Assembly (NCBI GenBank): GCA_030539295.1
Contig: JAUNSJ010000022.1
Location: forward strand, 1-58,473
Reading direction: 5' to 3'
Origin: Planctomycetia bacterium
GTDB lineage: Bacteria > Planctomycetota > Planctomycetia > Pirellulales > Thermoguttaceae
Length of the DNA stretch: 58,473 nucleotides
In this document: positions 55,801 to 58,473 of the stretch, piece after piece
How positions within the stretch are numbered: position 1 is the stretch's first letter
How the letters are laid out: every line of letters begins with the position of its first letter
The notes under the pieces: model-generated
Databases searched by the model: none
What the model was told of the DNA's origin: nothing
The model's input: only the letters and a program-made list of their open reading frames with translations
Position numbers and translations under genes: made by a program

Positions 55801-58409
55801 GCGCCGGCAAGAGACGCCGTCAAAATGTCATGCCACTGATGCCCTTTGGCCGGGGAATCGTGAGCGATCGACTCGCAAAAAACAGGACGTTCCGCGACTT
55901 TGGAAAGACCCTTGACTTGATTTTTGACCTTCTCTCGAAGAACATCCGCAGCATCTTTATCAAGACGGCAGCAGTCGCAGGAGCGAATAACGGCAAGTAC
56001 GGAATCGCCGTCGGCCTGGGCATCTTCCAGCCGCTTAAGAATAAAGGCAACCGCGCCTTCACCGGGGACCTGACCCTTGGCAAGACAGCGATCAAATTCC
56101 TCTTTATTCATACTCGCATTGCCGGCGGAACAGATCACCGTTCGAATCGCGCGATTGTTGTGAAGATATTGAATCGCATTTTCCAGAACCGTCATTGAGG
56201 CAATATCGCCGTTGTCCATGGCCAAGGCACCGCCTGTCAGGTCATACGCCTTCGTAATCCGAGAGGCCAGTGTACTGATCGTTTGACTTCCCGTTTCGTC
56301 ATTGAGAAGAGGGAGTTCCGCCTGAAGTCGTTTCACGAACGAGGCGACTACCTGTTCCGCTTCCGTGGGTGTCATTCCTTCTTCCGTTAAAATCTTCCGC
56401 AACTTGGCCTCATATACCGGGTGCCAGAATGCGGCTCGCTGTACCAGCGTAAAATCCGCAAAAGTTCGCGTGCCGGTAATGACCGCGGTCGTATCGCTGT
56501 CAAGGATCTTCTGATTCTCTTTCCCCTCTTTATCCAGGTGGGACCGGTATCCGGCCCGGTCAAGAGCTTCGTCCACAGCGGCAAGCACGTAGAACTGAAG
56601 TGGGTCCCCCGTTTCAATATGGCGTGGGGGAATGCGATGGAGTCTCCAGTTGTAGTGAAAATCGGTCACAAAACCGCCCCGATATCGGGTGTCGAAATCG
56701 GACGCTTGCTTGTCGCGCCGCGTGTAGATTGGCAACTTGTGGTCGCTTGGGAGTGGCACAAACTTGGGGGTACCCGCATGGAGTCGTGCCCGAAATTCTT
56801 CCAGGCCCAAGGCACCTGGCAGAACGCAACCGGTCCCAATAATCGCAATGGGTTCATTATAGTGTTCATCTTTGTGCTGAGCAGGAGAAGCTGTGTCGGT
56901 TGCCTTGACTTCGGCGGCGGCTTCAGGGCCTTCGACGATCATTTGAGCATCAAGGCCGCCAATACCAAAAGCCTCAACCATAGCTTGCCGAACCTTGCCG
57001 TTCTTGGGCCAAGGCAGACGCCGCTGGGGTACGAAGAAGGGTGCGGACTGCCAGTCGAATTTATCGGAAACACTCTGAAAGTCAGATTGTGGCAAGAGGG
57101 TTTCGTGCTGCATGAGCAGAAGGATTTTCAACAAACTTGCGGCCCCCGCGGCCTCAAGCATGTGGCCGATTACCCCCTTTACACTGCAAATGGGAATCTT
57201 CTTGTTCGCCGCAATGCGAGGGAGAATTTCCTGTTTTAACGCTTCCAGTTCCGTGGCATCACCCAATTGCGTCGAGGTTGCGTGTGCTTCAATGTAGTCA
57301 CAATGATTATAGGAATCGTAGCCGGAGTCGAGTAAGGCGCGATGAATCGCCAAAGCCTGGCCGTTGACCGAAGGCGCCCATAAACTCTTTCCGCGTCCAT
57401 CGGACGCTACGCCAATTCCGCGTATAACGCCGAGAATCGGGTCGCCGTCACGTATGGCGTCCTCAAGGCCGCGAACCACGGCAAAAACACTTCCTTCGCC
57501 TTCCACCAGGCCATTGGCCCGAGCGTCAAAAGGCCAGACACCGTCGGCGGATCCCGCGGACGCCTTCGAAAAGTAGACCAAATCCAAGGCCGTAAACCAC
57601 GACGTACCCCCGACAATCGCTCTGCTGATTTTCCCTTCCCGCAGATAGTTCCTCGCCAGTTCGAAAGCGAGTAAGGAAGAACTGCAGGCACAGTCAAAAG
57701 TGTAGCCCATCCCGGTTAATTGCATACTCTCTTGTATCAATCTGGCCACGTGATGGGGCGTTGCCTGCGAGAAAAACATCGGATTTGACAATATATTATT
57801 GTTGACGCAAACGTCCGTTTCCAGAAACTTGCGCACAATGCGGTCGGCAAACCCGTTCTCCTTGCCGGCCAGCTCCGGGACGTGAGCCAAGTGGTCCAGG
57901 ATGAACTCGGCACCACGTGAGTTCTTTTGAAAGGCACTCGAGTCGTTCGAAAGGGTCAAGCCGTTAAAGACGCCAATGCGGCGATCGGTCAGGTTCCACG
58001 GGTCGAGTCCGGCCGACTTTACCGCTTCCAGGGCCACGAAGAGAGGGAGCAAGTGCCCCGGAGCCGCGGGCAAGAGGGATTGCTGACGGTGGGTCTGATA
58101 TTCTCGAGCGAGTTCCGGGACGGTCACCCGGCAAAATTTTTCGAGATCGATCAGCGCGGCCAGATTCGTGTAACTCGTGCCAAAACGCTTCTTAGTGGGG
58201 TCAAACAGGGCACTGGGAAACCGTGATTCCGGGACTGGAGCCACCCGCGTTTTACCATCAAGCAAAAGCTGCCAAAATTCTTCCGGACTCTCCGCACCAG
58301 GAAGATAACAAGCAAGTCCTGTCACGGCCAGGGAATAGGGAATGCTGTTCCGTTCACCAGGGGGGCCTGTTACTTGTTGCTTCGTCGTTGTTATTGGCGT
58401 TTTGTCCAT
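49830..58409 (-). CDS. Iterative PKS/PUFA-like megasynthase KS-KS'-AT-C45-KR-DH
   Basis: A 2859-residue synthase. KS1 (about 25-480): Cys242 in CACSSSLLAF, His376 in EAHATST, His416 in GVIGHMLEAAG. KS' (about 520-940): the Cys position is Asp735 (MDNGDIAS), inactive. AT (965-1290): GHSYGEYPA, Ser1065. C45 domain (about 1350-1725): Ntn-type nucleophile Cys1460 in AGGGCSQFAG, with NIDAPY and SGLLGSRGGINASGLSV typical of acyl-CoA:6-APA acyltransferases/hydrolases. KR (about 2045-2250): ITGGSRGVTAELA, Tyr2236. An unassigned stretch (2330-2530) precedes the DH (2570-2855): His2587 in VNHRFQKRPLLPF and Asp2770 in DAAVLDACFW. No ACP or thioesterase is inside. The 64 bases to the window edge show no clear promoter. 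Confidence 0.88.
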   Translation of the reverse strand: MDKTPITTTKQQVTGPPGERNSIPYSLAVTGLACYLPGAESPEEFWQLLLDGKTRVAPVPESRFPSALFDPTKKRFGTSYTNLAALIDLEKFCRVTVPELAREYQTHRQQSLLPAAPGHLLPLFVALEAVKSAGLDPWNLTDRRIGVFNGLTLSNDSSAFQKNSRGAEFILDHLAHVPELAGKENGFADRIVRKFLETDVCVNNNILSNPMFFSQATPHHVARLIQESMQLTGMGYTFDCACSSSLLAFELARNYLREGKISRAIVGGTSWFTALDLVYFSKASAGSADGVWPFDARANGLVEGEGSVFAVVRGLEDAIRDGDPILGVIRGIGVASDGRGKSLWAPSVNGQALAIHRALLDSGYDSYNHCDYIEAHATSTQLGDATELEALKQEILPRIAANKKIPICSVKGVIGHMLEAAGAASLLKILLLMQHETLLPQSDFQSVSDKFDWQSAPFFVPQRRLPWPKNGKVRQAMVEAFGIGGLDAQMIVEGPEAAAEVKATDTASPAQHKDEHYNEPIAIIGTGCVLPGALGLEEFRARLHAGTPKFVPLPSDHKLPIYTRRDKQASDFDTRYRGGFVTDFHYNWRLHRIPPRHIETGDPLQFYVLAAVDEALDRAGYRSHLDKEGKENQKILDSDTTAVITGTRTFADFTLVQRAAFWHPVYEAKLRKILTEEGMTPTEAEQVVASFVKRLQAELPLLNDETGSQTISTLASRITKAYDLTGGALAMDNGDIASMTVLENAIQYLHNNRAIRTVICSAGNASMNKEEFDRCLAKGQVPGEGAVAFILKRLEDAQADGDSVLAVIRSCDCCRLDKDAADVLREKVKNQVKGLSKVAERPVFCESIAHDSPAKGHQWHDILTASLAGAGREASERRQEEAEDKTRAIFGDLRPAAGMVATLAAIERLKEQDHSLGFVSQIDEDNMFGSLVLEKEWSGVCSAMTAMSPSVQIGTTQKEENSHMNQDVSGPRKLVFMMPGQGSQYKGMLEHFRRNVPDAERIGRDLDTILQSLSFPSLDDLTITRGDLLGKDVFRTQLALLAGDVLMAKVLEERGVRADMVLGHSYGEYPAMVISGVWSFETAALATRRRCQAIEACLGCNGTAPSATTMLSTNATAEELDLLFNEITTQIGKGCLYASNLNSPDQTVISGTRPALELLVTALKKIKRVGIILPVPAAYHSPLVAKVCDPLRDAIAEIPFALPNIPMLSSVTMRYEADPDVFRNNLVEQLVQPVNFIAMIQKAYANGGRCFVEVGTKDVLSRLAKKILSEKEDVVFHVCDPGPGKNKTFDFDAVTAALCEYKSQTGTHAIAIGNAFSACKVSTIEKTNSLPQSVIADESSEDSHLCNSVDLTDLDTDWPVIVCSGTPREMGKQYGQSQAAAIRFALRRRAEIAGTPSEKLLYKPTSVDAFPDQAEEELQGIAEGAAVPLDLLRRLNVTVFPVTRQFVKHLTGVQTAGGGCSQFAGTLTDGNFVHGGNIDAPYIRIVPDSLDVALVVRRPENGIASVSIVPSGLLGSRGGINASGLSVSTCDLMNDDYAEPPVEGIRRGILMQRILDSCHNIEEAIALIKNSQLCGAKSLGLSELNTGRVALIENFGNSIRVETNRDQLVATNHSLLLKQDDVSSAPGHSQVRLQRLHQLLGESGELTRTTDDVFDVLRDTKDLTVDEQKHAPVSPWRTMNMVLRVDNLWSWMVDRETESLHLCRTISAVRNAIGSGTTCRIPLKRLLPELKSCPRNTRPAADICKLCQPTTAADSSTKCPQQPQQPGVALPDDGMIITVSQWQSQFESVPNDEQEHAARLTTRFANRLLRVDAKPHIENFNGEQILLVGGSRKLREQVKSQIEARNGRPVIVDVLDSNGSSRSEKEYEAAITEIFSREPVYRMIILRNGETNDLPISNTTNWNIMREQELVAPVLLLQQWYRLLLTRNELDKASIIIATFMDGLFGLSSDVQNVSGYAMTGLIRNMREESWMSHKNRPRIAAVDHAFGTDCSLVAWHLVNEMSNDESRWEDVGYANGSRWILRLVPEKLPPLESQANSSRPCTPQKREVWIITGGSRGVTAELAMAVGTHRHAKLHLIGSSTLATNPDWIHLDDAGLKELRKTVVREALERKEQPIQAWSKVERSIEATRSLCRFREQGIEIAYHACDLSNYTSAQELARDILKEEGCVDGILFGAGYEHSNLFEKTSLDNIRRTIDVKAGSAAAMLSVFDSKPPRILFGMGSMSGRFGSNGQVAYCMANCLLALTLAEFAQRHKESRARIIGWHAWDGVGMAVRPESKLALTLSGFKFMPVEEGKTLFLEEIENTTSSAPSYIETTATEASFYRNFYENVAPLPEQKDAQDPVTNSPQSEQPQAQNAPDDDHDHAKRKVSQTDLVVYGRNAEARAIRQAVGMSFDYEVSELPDASLALAAVFIVTSPRDPSVHKVNTPARVQYRRQQLQEILNELTRWRDARRPTAGDHSDTIILLTSDTTATNCLGYNENTEYKVAIEKLIACLPEHNRPILKIIAIADIVPPSLIAAIAASGELPPDQEESPTKMDAQIASETSVPELKRIETKPLFDHVECKSDLLLGSGLLYPGSDPFLVNHRFQKRPLLPFVVALELMLEIKTLAERRILNRPETDLVSMTNIKAIRGLHCLADTPHKFSCQLDMRPKTNSAFIRLLGELYNSDGNRTGDHYPLFSANTSFEASPQLEMPILPVGTPVQSWFQTYPGPDMLAFYHGPVLQNLQYCHILDAENFRGDIHVPAVQELFGSRTGLDDRILTDAAVLDACFWAVGVWNHANNPGKSVVPDSIACLTGRVGALRPESNCHVYIHHTGNIELPMNYRQRTYDFIILDEQEQPVYNVKGFRVTEIDSFPN

Positions 58410-58473
58410 TGGTACTCTAGGGAGGTTCTAAAAAATTCAAATTTGCCCGATTGACGGCGAAATATGTCTTTTC

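Overview
The window (about 58.5 kb, roughly 50% GC, no rRNA, tRNA, CRISPR or insertion sequence recognised) looks like a chromosomal piece of a Planctomycetota-type bacterium. The reasons are indirect: a type IV pilus/type II secretion locus with many large pseudopilins, Tat-dependent Gfo/Idh/MocA oxidoreductases next to a DoxX-like membrane protein, and a DnaA-like AAA+ protein away from dnaN. No marker gene in the window fixes the taxonomy, so this is an inference.

Left part (1-20.6 kb, minus strand). After about 1.2 kb of non-coding, repeat-bearing DNA comes a pilus/secretion locus. In transcription order it holds two PilB/GspE-type ATPases flanking a PilT retraction ATPase, a PilC/GspF platform protein, five E5-containing prepilins and a giant 2464-residue GspK-like protein that lacks Glu5 and may cap the pseudopilus. 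Two promoters can be read for it.

Middle part (20.7-34.2 kb). A divergent promoter region leads to fxsA and a DnaA-like ATPase (plus strand), converging on a Xaa-Pro-type M24 peptidase and an orphan LarB (minus strand). A tightly packed plus-strand operon follows: GT2 glycosyltransferase, soluble histidine kinase, single-span anchored protein and zinc-ribbon GTPase-like protein. It converges on a minus-strand DoxX-Gfo-Gfo operon, and a strong minus-strand terminator lies between them.

Right part (34.4-58.4 kb, all minus strand) is the most interesting: a 24-kb lipid/polyketide biosynthetic cluster, with its upstream side at the window edge. It resembles a polyunsaturated-fatty-acid or heterocyst-glycolipid synthase split into separate genes. 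The parts are a 2859-residue KS-KS'-AT-[C45 Ntn-hydrolase]-KR-DH megasynthase, a FabL-type enoyl reductase, a thioester reductase, a second stand-alone KS-KS' protein and a free-standing array of four acyl carrier proteins. Directly downstream is a KASIII / small ACP / FkbH trio, the gene set that builds glyceryl-ACP and condenses it with an acyl chain in tetronate pathways. A polysaccharide pyruvyl transferase-like protein, an FrhB-like iron-sulfur protein, an alpha/beta hydrolase and an O-methyltransferase-like protein follow.

A working model, which is inference: the iterative synthase builds a reduced or polyene acyl chain on the ACP array; the chain is released reductively, transferred by the C45 domain, or joined to a three-carbon glyceryl unit by KASIII; the tail genes then decorate the product. 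I know of no described pathway with this combination, and the embedded C45 domain is the strongest novelty.
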